Source: Ferruginibacter sp. (GTDB lineage Bacteria > Bacteroidota > Bacteroidia > Chitinophagales > Chitinophagaceae). Taken from it: a stretch of DNA of 64,000 bases. Shown in pieces: positions 52,476 to 60,844 of this stretch. The notes below the pieces were generated by a model. It was not told where the DNA came from, did not search any database, and worked only from the letters and a program-made list of their open reading frames with translations. Position numbers and translations under genes: made by a program. The stretch's first letter is position 1. Every line of letters begins with the position of its first letter. The stretch lies in NCBI GenBank assembly GCA_014379625.1, contig JACMLJ010000028.1, positions 92,476 to 156,475 of the forward strand, in the 5' to 3' direction.

Positions 52476-53678
52476 TTAATTTCTTTTTTCTTTTTCAAGA
52501 AAATCGAGGTATAGTTTTTTCACATCCTTTATCAATCGTTGTTTCGAGTACCGGTTGATCACATTGTTGTAGCCGGTATCGCCCATTTTATCGCGCAGGT
52601 CTTTATCATCTATTAGTGTACTTACATAGTTAGCAAATGATTTGATATCATTTACGGCGGTTAAAAAGCCATTTTCTCCATGTGTGATCACATCTTCCAC
52701 ACCTCCTACATTGGTAGAAACAACCGGCTTACGTGCCGCCTGTGCTTCAATTAAAGAAACTGGTGTTCCTTCATTATAGGAAGTCAGCACAACGATATCA
52801 AGCCCCGCCAAAACCTGGTCTATTTCTTTTTCCCATGAAGTAACTACAATGTCTGTTTTTGATTTTGGATGCGTTAGAAAATATGAATAACTTAACCCCA
52901 ACGCTGAAGATTTTTTTTCAACTACCGGCAGGGAAGCCCCATCACCAATTATCGCAAACCTTACATGGCTGCCCGATTTTTTTTTAACCAGGGAAGCAAC
53001 TTCAACAAACATCTGATGATTTTTAATAGGAACGATCCTCCCGATGATACCGATAATGATTTCATTTGAATCAAACCCGTATTTCTCCCGGAATAAAATC
53101 CTCTTCTTTTCCTTGTCTATTGAATATTTTTCCAGGTTAAAACCTAGCGGGATAGTAACTATTTTACCGGCCGGCGCTATTTTATATACGTCAACCAATT
53201 CCCTTTTTTGCAGATCGCTGATGGCAATGATTACATTTGTTTTTCTTGCAAGAAATCTTTCGAATGACACAATAAGAGCGGAGATTGTCTTACTAAAATA
53301 GGAGTGAAACACATGACCGTGAAAGGTATGCACTATTAATTTTACATGGCATGAACTTGCTGCCAGCCTGCCAATTGCCCCGGCTTTGGATGCGTGCGTG
53401 TGAACAATATCCGGCTTAAATTCCTTAATAATTTTTTTTATTTTAAAATAAGCTTTAATATCATTGATCGGCAAAACACTCCTTCGCATTTCAGTAATTT
53501 CAATAGGAATAATTCCCAGTTGCTGGGCAATATAACCAGCGTCTTTTTCGTGCGGATCTTTTTTCCCTACTAATAGTTTGGTCTCAAAATCAGGATTCAG
53601 GTGGGTACATAAAAGTGTAACGTTAAGTGAAGGGCCACCTACAATAAGCCGGTTATGAATTCTAAGTATTTTGTACAT
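52476..53678 (-). CDS. GT4-family glycosyltransferase
   Basis: A 400-residue GT-B enzyme starting at ATG 53678 (MYKILRIHNRLIVGGPSLNV). The N-terminal acceptor domain has the Gly loop VGGPSLNV and VHTHASKAGAIGRLAA. The C-terminal glycosyltransferase 1 domain has GIIGRIVPIKNHQMFVE and the EX7E motif in NEGTPVSLIEAQAARKPVVSTNVGGVEDVI. It resembles transferases for surface polysaccharides or lipid-linked sugars. No other polysaccharide genes are adjacent, so the acceptor is unknown. Confidence 0.88.
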   Translation of the reverse strand: MYKILRIHNRLIVGGPSLNVTLLCTHLNPDFETKLLVGKKDPHEKDAGYIAQQLGIIPIEITEMRRSVLPINDIKAYFKIKKIIKEFKPDIVHTHASKAGAIGRLAASSCHVKLIVHTFHGHVFHSYFSKTISALIVSFERFLARKTNVIIAISDLQKRELVDVYKIAPAGKIVTIPLGFNLEKYSIDKEKKRILFREKYGFDSNEIIIGIIGRIVPIKNHQMFVEVASLVKKKSGSHVRFAIIGDGASLPVVEKKSSALGLSYSYFLTHPKSKTDIVVTSWEKEIDQVLAGLDIVVLTSYNEGTPVSLIEAQAARKPVVSTNVGGVEDVITHGENGFLTAVNDIKSFANYVSTLIDDKDLRDKMGDTGYNNVINRYSKQRLIKDVKKLYLDFLEKEKRN

Positions 53679-53965
53679 GTAAAGCAGCAAATTTAAGTAA
53701 TGTATGATAATTTTATTTACCACCACATTTTATGTTCGATATTTTATTAATTGATATTTTATTAATTAATAATGGATTACATTCTCTGCCCCGAAGCTTT
53801 CATAAATTTAAAAACTTCGGATAGAAGCTGTTGTTATCTCTTTATCAATTATGAGCTCATTCTGTTGTAAATTGCTTTTAAGCAGCCTAAAAAGTAAACC
53901 CGATAACTTTCCGGTTTCAGGCATATTTTCAACTTATTTTTTTAAATAAACGATCAAAGGATACC

Positions 53966-54667
53966 ATGAAAAAAGTTTTTAATAATGCAGATGAAGCAAT
54001 AGCCGGTATACCCGATGGAGCCGTTTTGATGCTGGGCGGATTTGGATTGTGCGGAATCCCCGAAAATTGTATAAAGGCATTGGTAAAAAAGGGAACCGGG
54101 CAACTCACCTGTATCTCTAATAACGCAGGGGTAGATGATTTTGGTATTGGATTAATGCTTCGGCAAAAACAGGTGAAAAAGATGATCGCATCTTATGTGG
54201 GCGAAAATGCCGAATTTGAACGGCAGTTACTGAGCGGCGAATTGGAGGTGGAATTGATTCCCCAGGGAACACTGGCAACCAGGTGTATGGCCGCAGGGTA
54301 TGGCATGCCTGCTATTTTTACACCGGCAGGGGTGGGCACAGAAGTCGGTATTGGTAAAGAGATCAGGGTATTCAATAATACGGCTTACTTATTGGAACTG
54401 GCCTTTGAGGCAGATTTTGCCCTGGTAAAAGCCTGGAAAGGGGATGAATACGGAAACCTGGTTTACCGCGAGACGGCCAGGAATTTTAACCCGGTAATGG
54501 CAATGGCCGGTAAAATTACCATTGCAGAAGTTGAAGAACTGCTGCCTTCAGGAAGCCTGGATCCTGATCATATTCATACACCCGGTATTTATGTACACAG
54601 GATATTTCAGGGAACCCATTACGAAAAAAGGATAGAACAGCGGACAGTGAGAAAATTAGCTGATTAG
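53966..54667 (+). CDS. scoA: 3-oxoacid CoA-transferase, subunit A
   Basis: A 233-residue subunit of succinyl-CoA:3-ketoacid CoA transferase, which activates acetoacetate with CoA from succinyl-CoA. Seen: the N-terminal GAVLMLGGFGLCGIPENCI, TCISNNAGVDDFGIGLM, LIPQGTLATRCMAAGYGMPAIFTPAGVGT and the C-terminal TPGIYVHRIF. Its stop codon overlaps the first 8-mer of a repeat array that fills the gap to scoB. Confidence 0.93.
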   Translation: MKKVFNNADEAIAGIPDGAVLMLGGFGLCGIPENCIKALVKKGTGQLTCISNNAGVDDFGIGLMLRQKQVKKMIASYVGENAEFERQLLSGELEVELIPQGTLATRCMAAGYGMPAIFTPAGVGTEVGIGKEIRVFNNTAYLLELAFEADFALVKAWKGDEYGNLVYRETARNFNPVMAMAGKITIAEVEELLPSGSLDPDHIHTPGIYVHRIFQGTHYEKRIEQRTVRKLAD

Positions 54668-54804
54668 CTAATGAGCCAATGAGCTAATTTATTCAATTTG
54701 TACAATCCGGCAATTGGCGATTTACTGTTTTTTTTTTGACTCATTACAGTTATATATTCCTGAATTGTTTTTCATTAGCACATTAGCTAATTAGCACATT
54801 AATA
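54666..54804. repeat. Octanucleotide arrays in inverted arrangement between scoA and scoB
   Basis: Left: AGCTAATG, AGCCAATG, AGCTAATT (54666-54689), beginning inside the scoA stop codon. Right: CATTAGCA, CATTAGCT, AATTAGCA, CATTAATA (54773-54804). The two are roughly reverse complements with a spacer of about 80 nt holding a run of nine T, so they could fold together. Confidence 0.75.
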
Positions 54805-54815
54805 AATTATTTCTT

Positions 54816-55469
54816 ATGCTTAACAAAAACCAAATAGCGCAACGCCTGGCGAAGGAACTCAAGGATGGGTATTATGTGAATCTTGGAATCGGGATACCCA
54901 CACTGGTAGCCAATTATATACCAGCCGGGTTGAACGTGGTATTACAAAGCGAAAATGGATTACTGGGTATGGGGCCTTTTCCTTTTGATGGCGAAGAAGA
55001 TCCCGATCTGATCAATGCGGGCAAACAAACCATCACTACAGTGCCGGGTTCTGCATTTTTTGACAGTGCCATGAGTTTTGGTATGATCAGGGCGGGCAAG
55101 GTTGATTTAACCATATTGGGGGCTATGGAAGTGAGTGAAAAAGGAGATATTGCCAACTGGAAAATTCCCGGTAAAATGGTAAAAGGTATGGGGGGCGCTA
55201 TGGACCTGGTAGCCAGCGCTAAAAATATTATTGTGGCCATGATGCATACTAACCCTAAGGGGGAGTCGAAACTATTACCGGCCTGTATGCTGCCACTTAC
55301 CGGGGTAGCTTGTGTAAAAAAAGTGGTAACAGAACTAGCCGTACTGGATATCACAGCCGGCGGCTTTAAATTATTGGAAAGGGCGCCTGGTGTGACTGTG
55401 GAAGAGATCATGGCAAAAACAGCCGGTAAGCTGATTATTGAAGGAGAAATACCTGAAATGATTTTATAA
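54816..55469 (+). CDS. scoB: 3-oxoacid CoA-transferase, subunit B
   Basis: A 217-residue partner of scoA. The catalytic glutamate, which forms the glutamyl-CoA thioester, is E46 in VLQSENGLLGMG. GYYVNLGIGIPTLVANYI, SFGMIRAGKVDLTILGAMEVSEKGDIANW and the C-terminal APGVTVEEIMAKT are also typical. The length is normal. The pair allows use of acetoacetate or ketone bodies, giving acetyl-CoA that can feed gluconeogenesis through the nearby pckA only where a glyoxylate-type route exists (inference). Confidence 0.93.
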   Translation: MLNKNQIAQRLAKELKDGYYVNLGIGIPTLVANYIPAGLNVVLQSENGLLGMGPFPFDGEEDPDLINAGKQTITTVPGSAFFDSAMSFGMIRAGKVDLTILGAMEVSEKGDIANWKIPGKMVKGMGGAMDLVASAKNIIVAMMHTNPKGESKLLPACMLPLTGVACVKKVVTELAVLDITAGGFKLLERAPGVTVEEIMAKTAGKLIIEGEIPEMIL

Positions 55470-55470
55470 A

Positions 55471-55514
55471 AAATCCCCCCGATACTTCGAATAGTCGTTG
55501 TATTTAGGGGGATC
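55471..55514. terminator. Candidate bidirectional terminator
   Basis: ATCCCCC (55473-55479) pairs with GGGGGAT (55507-55513) around a 27-nt loop, with A before and T-rich sequence after. It sits between convergent scoB and pckA. The loop is long, so support is moderate. Confidence 0.45.
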
Positions 55515-55542
55515 GTTTATTGGCTAGCAATCGAACTATCTT

Positions 55543-57147
55543 TTACGCAATGGGTGCAGCGGCCAATATCGTTTCACTGACACCACTGGCATATTTTTCA
55601 AAATTGGCAATGAATAAAAGAGCAAGCTCTTTAGCCTTTGTATCATAGAGGGCTTTATCGGACCAGGTATTTTTAGGGTTCAAAATCCCGGAAGGCACAC
55701 CATTACAGGCCGTAGGTATCAATAAACCGAAAATAGGATGTTTTTCAAATGCCGCACTATCTAATTTGCTTTCCAGCACAGCAGTAATCATTGCCCTGGT
55801 ATATGCTAATTTCATTCTTTTTCCAATACCGTAAGGCCCGCCACTCCAGCCGGTATTGATCATCCACACATTTACACTATCCGCCATCATTTTTTTACCA
55901 AGCATTTCGGCGTATTGACCGGGGTGCAGGGGCATAAACGGCGCCCCAAAACAGGCGCTAAACGTGGCTTTCGGTTCAGTAACACCTGCTTCCGTACCCG
56001 CAACTTTTGCTGTATACCCACTTATAAACTGGTACATCGCCTGCCCGGGAGTCAGTTTACTGATGGGGGGCAAAATGCCATAAGCATCACAGGTGAGAAA
56101 GAAAATGTTTTTGGGCGATTTGCCGAGGGATGGTTTCAACGCATTCGTGAGAAAATGTAAAGGATAGCTAACCCTGGTATTCTCCGTTATCTTGCTGCCT
56201 GAAAAATCGATACGGTTGCTGCCTTCAAAAAAAGTTACATTTTCAACCAAGGCGCCGGGCTTTATCGAGTTATAAATTTCGGGCTCTTTCTCTTCACTTA
56301 AATCAATGGTTTTCGCGTAGCAACCCCCTTCAAAATTAAAAATAGCTTTTTCTGTCCAGCCGTGTTCATCATCCCCGATTAAAAAGCGTTTAGGGTCTGC
56401 ACTCAGGGTAGTTTTACCGGTGCCGCTCAGGCCAAAGAAAATAGCGGTATCTCCATCACTGCCCATATTGGCAGAGCAGTGCATACTTAATACACTTTTA
56501 GTATGAGGAAGTATATAATTGAGTACAGAAAAAATACCTTTTTTCATTTCCCCGGTATAACCGGTACCTCCAATCAAAATGGTTTTTTTGGTAAAACTAA
56601 CGATGGCAAAATTGTGCTTCCGGGTGCCGTCAATAAGAGGGTCAGCTTTAAAACCGGGTGCCTGGATGATATGCCATTCCGGTAAAAAATTATCTAATTC
56701 TTCTTCTTTTGGCCTGAGAAACATATTGTACACAAATAAATTACTCCAGGGGTTTTCATTCACCACCCGGATGTTTATCCGGTAGTTGAGATCAGCGCAG
56801 GCATAACAATCCCGCACCCATATTTCCTTTTCGCCTAAATAGGTCATCATTTTAGCATACAACTGGTCAAAATACTTAGCTTCAAAAGGGATATTAAATT
56901 CATTCCAGTTAACGGAATCTTTGGTAAGGTTATCCTTTACTATAAACCTGTCTTTTGGGCTTCTACCGGTAAACTCGCCCGTATTTACTACTAATGCCCC
57001 TGTGTCACTTAATACCCCTTGTCCAAGTTCAAGGGTTTGTTCAACTAATTCTTCCGGCGAAAATTGGTAATGAATATCTGCCGCCATTTGCAGTCCTAAA
57101 TTAATTAAAGCATTTTTAGGAATAGCAGGCATGGTTGGTACTGACAT
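55543..57147 (-). CDS. pckA: Phosphoenolpyruvate carboxykinase (ATP)
   Basis: A 534-residue ATP-dependent enzyme converting oxaloacetate to PEP, CO2 and ADP; it starts gluconeogenesis and can run anaplerotically. Seen: the substrate loop GEFTGRSPKDRF (about 57-68), the P-loop GLSGTGKTTLS (239-249), the metal-binding GDDEHGW (258-264), INTGWSGGPYGIGKRM and PTACNGVPSGIL. ATG 57147 is used; the frame continues three codons to a TTG. It converges on scoAB. Confidence 0.96.
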   Translation of the reverse strand: MSVPTMPAIPKNALINLGLQMAADIHYQFSPEELVEQTLELGQGVLSDTGALVVNTGEFTGRSPKDRFIVKDNLTKDSVNWNEFNIPFEAKYFDQLYAKMMTYLGEKEIWVRDCYACADLNYRINIRVVNENPWSNLFVYNMFLRPKEEELDNFLPEWHIIQAPGFKADPLIDGTRKHNFAIVSFTKKTILIGGTGYTGEMKKGIFSVLNYILPHTKSVLSMHCSANMGSDGDTAIFFGLSGTGKTTLSADPKRFLIGDDEHGWTEKAIFNFEGGCYAKTIDLSEEKEPEIYNSIKPGALVENVTFFEGSNRIDFSGSKITENTRVSYPLHFLTNALKPSLGKSPKNIFFLTCDAYGILPPISKLTPGQAMYQFISGYTAKVAGTEAGVTEPKATFSACFGAPFMPLHPGQYAEMLGKKMMADSVNVWMINTGWSGGPYGIGKRMKLAYTRAMITAVLESKLDSAAFEKHPIFGLLIPTACNGVPSGILNPKNTWSDKALYDTKAKELALLFIANFEKYASGVSETILAAAPIA

Positions 57148-57572
57148 ATCAGGCAATCGTTTCGTTAGTAATTTCTAATTCAGGTCAAAGTTAGGTTTTA
57201 GATTTTTTATAAATTTTTGGGGAAGCGCTTTAAATTATAACTTATTTTATCAATTTACTTAAATGTTTACAAAAATGCAATCGTTCCCGGTATTTTTGAA
57301 CAAGATTAAAGAATGCCGCCGATTGTTTGAAAAGCTTATATATTTTTTCTTTTTAGTTTGCAAAAAATGTGCATTTTATAAGAAGCAGGTTTACGATGAA
57401 ATATATGCAAGCCATACCGCAATTCATGGGGTACGGCCCCGGATGAACCCTGTGCCAATATCCTCCCAGGGGGCAAGGCAATAATATGCAACCTCTGAGA
57501 TCATCTGCCAACTTGAAACCCTCTTTTGAACAGCTATATAAAATGTATATTGCAACTTATAAAAAATTACGC
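57148..57572. other. Divergent intergenic region, 425 nt, no gene seen
   Basis: It holds the promoters of pckA and pepP. A frame at 57263-57484 has no leader or domain and is not called. The upstream extension of the pepP frame (57486-57572) is probably untranslated. Confidence 0.4.
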
Positions 57573-58862
57573 ATGAAATATCTCCCGTTAAATCCTGAAT
57601 TGTTTAAGCTGAACCGCAAACGCTTTGTTGAAAAAATGGAAAAACAGTCCATCGCTATTTTTAACAGTAACGACGAGTTGCCCACCAATGCAGATCAACT
57701 TTACCGGTTTAAGCAAAACTCTGATTTGATATGGTTAACCGGTATAGAGCAGGAAGATAGTATGCTGATATTATTTCCGGATAATCCGGATCCAAAATAC
57801 AGGGAGGTACTGGTGTTGGTGAGGCCCAATGAAATAAAAGAAAAATGGGATGGTCGCCGTTTGCGTAAAAATGATGCAACTTCAATTTCAGGGATTCAAA
57901 CCATTATCTGGCTCGATGTTTTGGATGCATCATTACAGCCCTGGATTCATTGGGCAGATACGATCTACTTAAACAGCAATGAAAATGACCGTAAATCAAA
58001 CCTGGTACAGGTGCGGGATTACCGCTATGCTGAGATGATGAAACTGCGTTTTCCCTTACACAATTATAAACGCAGCGCAAAAATTTTAAAAGAGCTGCGG
58101 GCGATAAAAACTTCTTTTGAAATTGAAGTAATGCAACAGGCAATTGATATAACAGACATCAGTTTCAGAAAATTATTGCAGTTCATTAAGCCGGGTGTAA
58201 TGGAGTATGAAGTAGAAGCGGAAATATATCATTCCTTTTTAAGCCGGCGTGCCACAGGTCCGGCCTATGGGTCAATTATTGCCAGCGGCGACCGGGCAAG
58301 AACCCTGCACTATGTAGAGAATAACCAGGAATGTAAAGACGGGGAACTGGTATTGATGGATTTTGGTGCTGAGTATGGTAATTATTGTGCTGATCTTTCA
58401 AGAACCCTTCCTGTGAATGGCAAATTTACCCCCAGGCAAAAATCGGTTTACAATACATGTTTACATTTGCATCATTATGCCGCTTCCATTTTAAAGCCCG
58501 GCATCAGTATAATAGATTACACTGAAAAAGTAGGAGATGAAGCTACCGTGGTGTTCCAAAAGATAGGCTTGTTAAAGAAGTCAGATATTAAAAATGAAGA
58601 CCCTGATGACCGTGCTTACCGCAAATATTTATACCATGGCATTTCGCACCATTTAGGAATTGATGTGCACGACCTGGGTACAAGAACTGCACCCATTAAA
58701 GCAGGGATGGTATTTACCATTGAACCGGGTATTTATATTGAGGAAGAAAAAATGGGCATGCGGATAGAGAATAATTTCTGGATAACGAAATCAGGCAACA
58801 AAGACCTAATGAAAAATATCCCCATAACTGTTGAGGATATTGAAGCCCTAATGAAGAAATAA
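57573..58862 (+). CDS. pepP: Xaa-Pro aminopeptidase (M24 family)
   Basis: A 429-residue metallopeptidase that removes N-terminal residues before proline. I start it at ATG 57573 (MKYLPLNPELF); an in-frame ATG 29 codons upstream adds an unlikely tail. The N-terminal domain (NADQLYRFKQNSDLIWLTGI) precedes the pita-bread domain with metal ligands in LMDFGAEYGNYCADLSRT (Asp, Asp), HGISHHLGIDVHD (His), TIEPGIYIE (Glu) and GMRIENNFWI (Glu). All five ligands are present, so it should be active. Cytoplasmic. Confidence 0.92.
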   Translation: MKYLPLNPELFKLNRKRFVEKMEKQSIAIFNSNDELPTNADQLYRFKQNSDLIWLTGIEQEDSMLILFPDNPDPKYREVLVLVRPNEIKEKWDGRRLRKNDATSISGIQTIIWLDVLDASLQPWIHWADTIYLNSNENDRKSNLVQVRDYRYAEMMKLRFPLHNYKRSAKILKELRAIKTSFEIEVMQQAIDITDISFRKLLQFIKPGVMEYEVEAEIYHSFLSRRATGPAYGSIIASGDRARTLHYVENNQECKDGELVLMDFGAEYGNYCADLSRTLPVNGKFTPRQKSVYNTCLHLHHYAASILKPGISIIDYTEKVGDEATVVFQKIGLLKKSDIKNEDPDDRAYRKYLYHGISHHLGIDVHDLGTRTAPIKAGMVFTIEPGIYIEEEKMGMRIENNFWITKSGNKDLMKNIPITVEDIEALMKK

Positions 58863-58952
58863 ACAGGTGACATTATTTAATTATTTCAATATTATAAAAT
58901 AACAGTCGTTGTTACCAAACTGCAATACCCGGTAACTGACCCTGCCTTAATT

Positions 58953-59726
58953 ATGAAACAAATACCCAATATTTTTACCCTGCTCAATCTTTTTTTTGGA
59001 TGTATCGCCATAGTGTTTGCATTGCAAACCGAAAGTATCATTATTTATACAAGTGATGAATTTACCAGCAGTTATAACATTCCGGAAAAATTAGCCTTTG
59101 CAGCTTTGTTTATATTTGCATCAGCCCTGGTGGATTTTTTTGACGGCTTTGTTGCAAGGGTTTTTAAAGTAGGATCCGATATGGGTAAACAACTCGATTC
59201 CCTCGCAGATGTGGTAAGTTTTGGGGTAGCCCCGGGCGTAATTTTATATCAATTATTACGCATTAGTTTAATAAGTGAAGAAAACGGACTGGATGCCTCC
59301 GTTATTTGGTTGTTACCGGCTTTTATTTTGAGTTGCGCTTCAGCTTATCGGCTGGCGAAATTCAACCTGGACACCTCCCAGCATTATGGATTTAAAGGGG
59401 TACCCACACCTGCCGTGGGATTATTGATCGCCTCCTTTCCGCTAATGCTGCACTATAGTGGCGGACTTATTAATATTAATCAATGGCTCATCAATAAATG
59501 GGTATTGTATACATTAATAATTGTACTTAGCTGGCTGATGCTGAGTAATTTACCGATGATGGCTTTTAAGTTTAAAGATTATACGTTAAAAAGCAACATC
59601 CCAAAACTGGTGGTATTAATCATCGCGGTAATATCCATCCCATTTTTAAAATGGCTGGCAATTCCGGTTATTTTCATTGCCTACATTATTTTATCTTTGC
59701 TCCTCAAAAACAAAACAACCACATGA
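58953..59726 (+). CDS. pssA: CDP-diacylglycerol--serine O-phosphatidyltransferase
   Basis: A 257-residue integral membrane enzyme making phosphatidylserine, the precursor of phosphatidylethanolamine. The CDP-alcohol phosphotransferase motif D-x2-D-G-x2-A-R-x8-G-x3-D-x3-D is seen in DFFDGFVARVFKVGSDMGKQ followed by LDSLADVVSFGVAP. About eight hydrophobic helices are present. Its stop overlaps the purS start by four bases (ATGA). Confidence 0.93.
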   Translation: MKQIPNIFTLLNLFFGCIAIVFALQTESIIIYTSDEFTSSYNIPEKLAFAALFIFASALVDFFDGFVARVFKVGSDMGKQLDSLADVVSFGVAPGVILYQLLRISLISEENGLDASVIWLLPAFILSCASAYRLAKFNLDTSQHYGFKGVPTPAVGLLIASFPLMLHYSGGLININQWLINKWVLYTLIIVLSWLMLSNLPMMAFKFKDYTLKSNIPKLVVLIIAVISIPFLKWLAIPVIFIAYIILSLLLKNKTTT

Positions 59727-59968
59727 CCTTCACTGCACAGGTAAAAGTAATGCCGTTAAAAGAACTGCTTGACCCCCAGGGCAAAGCGGTATTGGGCGGA
59801 TTTCAAAATTTAGGATTTAGCGGTATCCGCGATGTAAGGATCGGTAAAAATATCAGCTTGCAAATAGATGCCGACACCGCGGAAACTGCAAAACAAATTG
59901 CTGAGGAAGCCGCCGGTAAATTGTTGGCGAACCCGGTGATGGAAATGTTTGAGATAACAATTAGCTAA
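59723..59968 (+). CDS. purS: Phosphoribosylformylglycinamidine synthase subunit PurS
   Basis: An 81-residue small subunit that bridges PurL and PurQ in step four of purine synthesis. The ATG at 59723 lies within the pssA stop (ATGA), so the two are coupled. Seen: TAQVKVMPLKELLDPQGKAV, LGFSGIRDVRIGKNISLQI and AGKLLANPVMEMFEITI, a full-length PurS. purL and purQ are not in this window. Confidence 0.9.
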   Translation: MTFTAQVKVMPLKELLDPQGKAVLGGFQNLGFSGIRDVRIGKNISLQIDADTAETAKQIAEEAAGKLLANPVMEMFEITIS

Positions 59969-59971
59969 TTC

Positions 59972-60055
59972 GAAAATGTGAAAATGTGAAAATAAAATGA
60001 GCCATTGGTTGCTTATTTTCAAATTTTCTAATTGTGGAATTTTCAAATTAATTTG
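59972..60055. repeat. Octanucleotide arrays in inverted arrangement between purS and rsmI
   Basis: Left: GAAAATGT, GAAAATGT, GAAAATAA (59972-59995). Right: TTTTCAAA, TTTTCTAA, TTGTGGAA, TTTTCAAA, TTAATTTG (60016-60055), roughly the reverse complement. The spacer is 20 nt. It begins 4 nt after the purS stop and ends 4 nt before the rsmI start. Confidence 0.75.
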
Positions 60056-60059
60056 AATT

Positions 60060-60728
60060 ATGCTTTATATCGTTCCCACTCCCATCGGCAACCTGGCAGA
60101 TATAACTTTTCGGGCAATTGAAATTTTAAAATCGGTGGATTTAATTTTGGCAGAAGATACCCGGACATCCGCTGTATTGCTACAGCATTACCAGGTTCAA
60201 AAGCCAATTACCCCTTACCACCAGCACAACGAACATAAAGTGGTTCAGCATTTGGCAGATCAGTTGCAGGGGGGAAAAACTATGGCATTGCTTACGGATG
60301 CGGGTACGCCCGGCATAAGCGATCCGGCATTTCTTTTGGTTAGGGAATGTGTAAAGAATGGGATTAAGGTAGAATGCCTTCCGGGAGCTACAGCCTTTGT
60401 ACCCGCGCTGGTGAATAGTGGTTTACCGATGAACAGTTTTTGTTTTGAGGGATTCCTTCCCTTAAAAAAAGGGCGCCAGACTTTTTTAAAAAAAATGGCT
60501 ATGGAAGAAAGGACTATGGTGTATTATGAAAGTCCTGTTCGGTTAGTTAAAACTTTGAACGATTTTATTGAATATTTTGGAGCAGGGCGGCAATCTAGTG
60601 TAAGCAGGGAACTCACCAAAAAATTTGAAGAAAATAAAAGAGGAACATTGAAGGAATTGCATGATCATTTTAATACAAAGCCGGTTAAAGGAGAGATAGT
60701 GATAGTGGTGGAGGGCAAAAAAGATTAA
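60060..60728 (+). CDS. rsmI: 16S rRNA (cytidine-1402 2'-O)-methyltransferase RsmI
   Basis: A 222-residue SAM enzyme that 2'-O-methylates C1402 of 16S rRNA in the decoding centre. The tetrapyrrole-methylase fold marks are YIVPTPIGNLADITFRAIE, LAEDTRTSAVLL, LLTDAGTPGISDPAFLLVRE, CLPGATAFVPALVNSGLP and the C-terminal KGEIVIVVEG. It lacks part of the C-terminal extension seen in E. coli (286 residues), usual for this phylum. Confidence 0.94.
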   Translation: MLYIVPTPIGNLADITFRAIEILKSVDLILAEDTRTSAVLLQHYQVQKPITPYHQHNEHKVVQHLADQLQGGKTMALLTDAGTPGISDPAFLLVRECVKNGIKVECLPGATAFVPALVNSGLPMNSFCFEGFLPLKKGRQTFLKKMAMEERTMVYYESPVRLVKTLNDFIEYFGAGRQSSVSRELTKKFEENKRGTLKELHDHFNTKPVKGEIVIVVEGKKD

Positions 60729-60844
60729 CTATTTATGCAGTTTGCAGTTATTTTCTATAGCTGCAAACCTACCCGGTTATTGAATACTGAAATTCTTTAT
60801 GTGGTATTCAACAGTAACTTTGTTAACTGATCCAAAAAATAAGC

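Noticed and set aside
57263..57484. 73-codon frame before pepP
   Set aside because: No recognisable features; it lies in the divergent promoter region of pckA and pepP.
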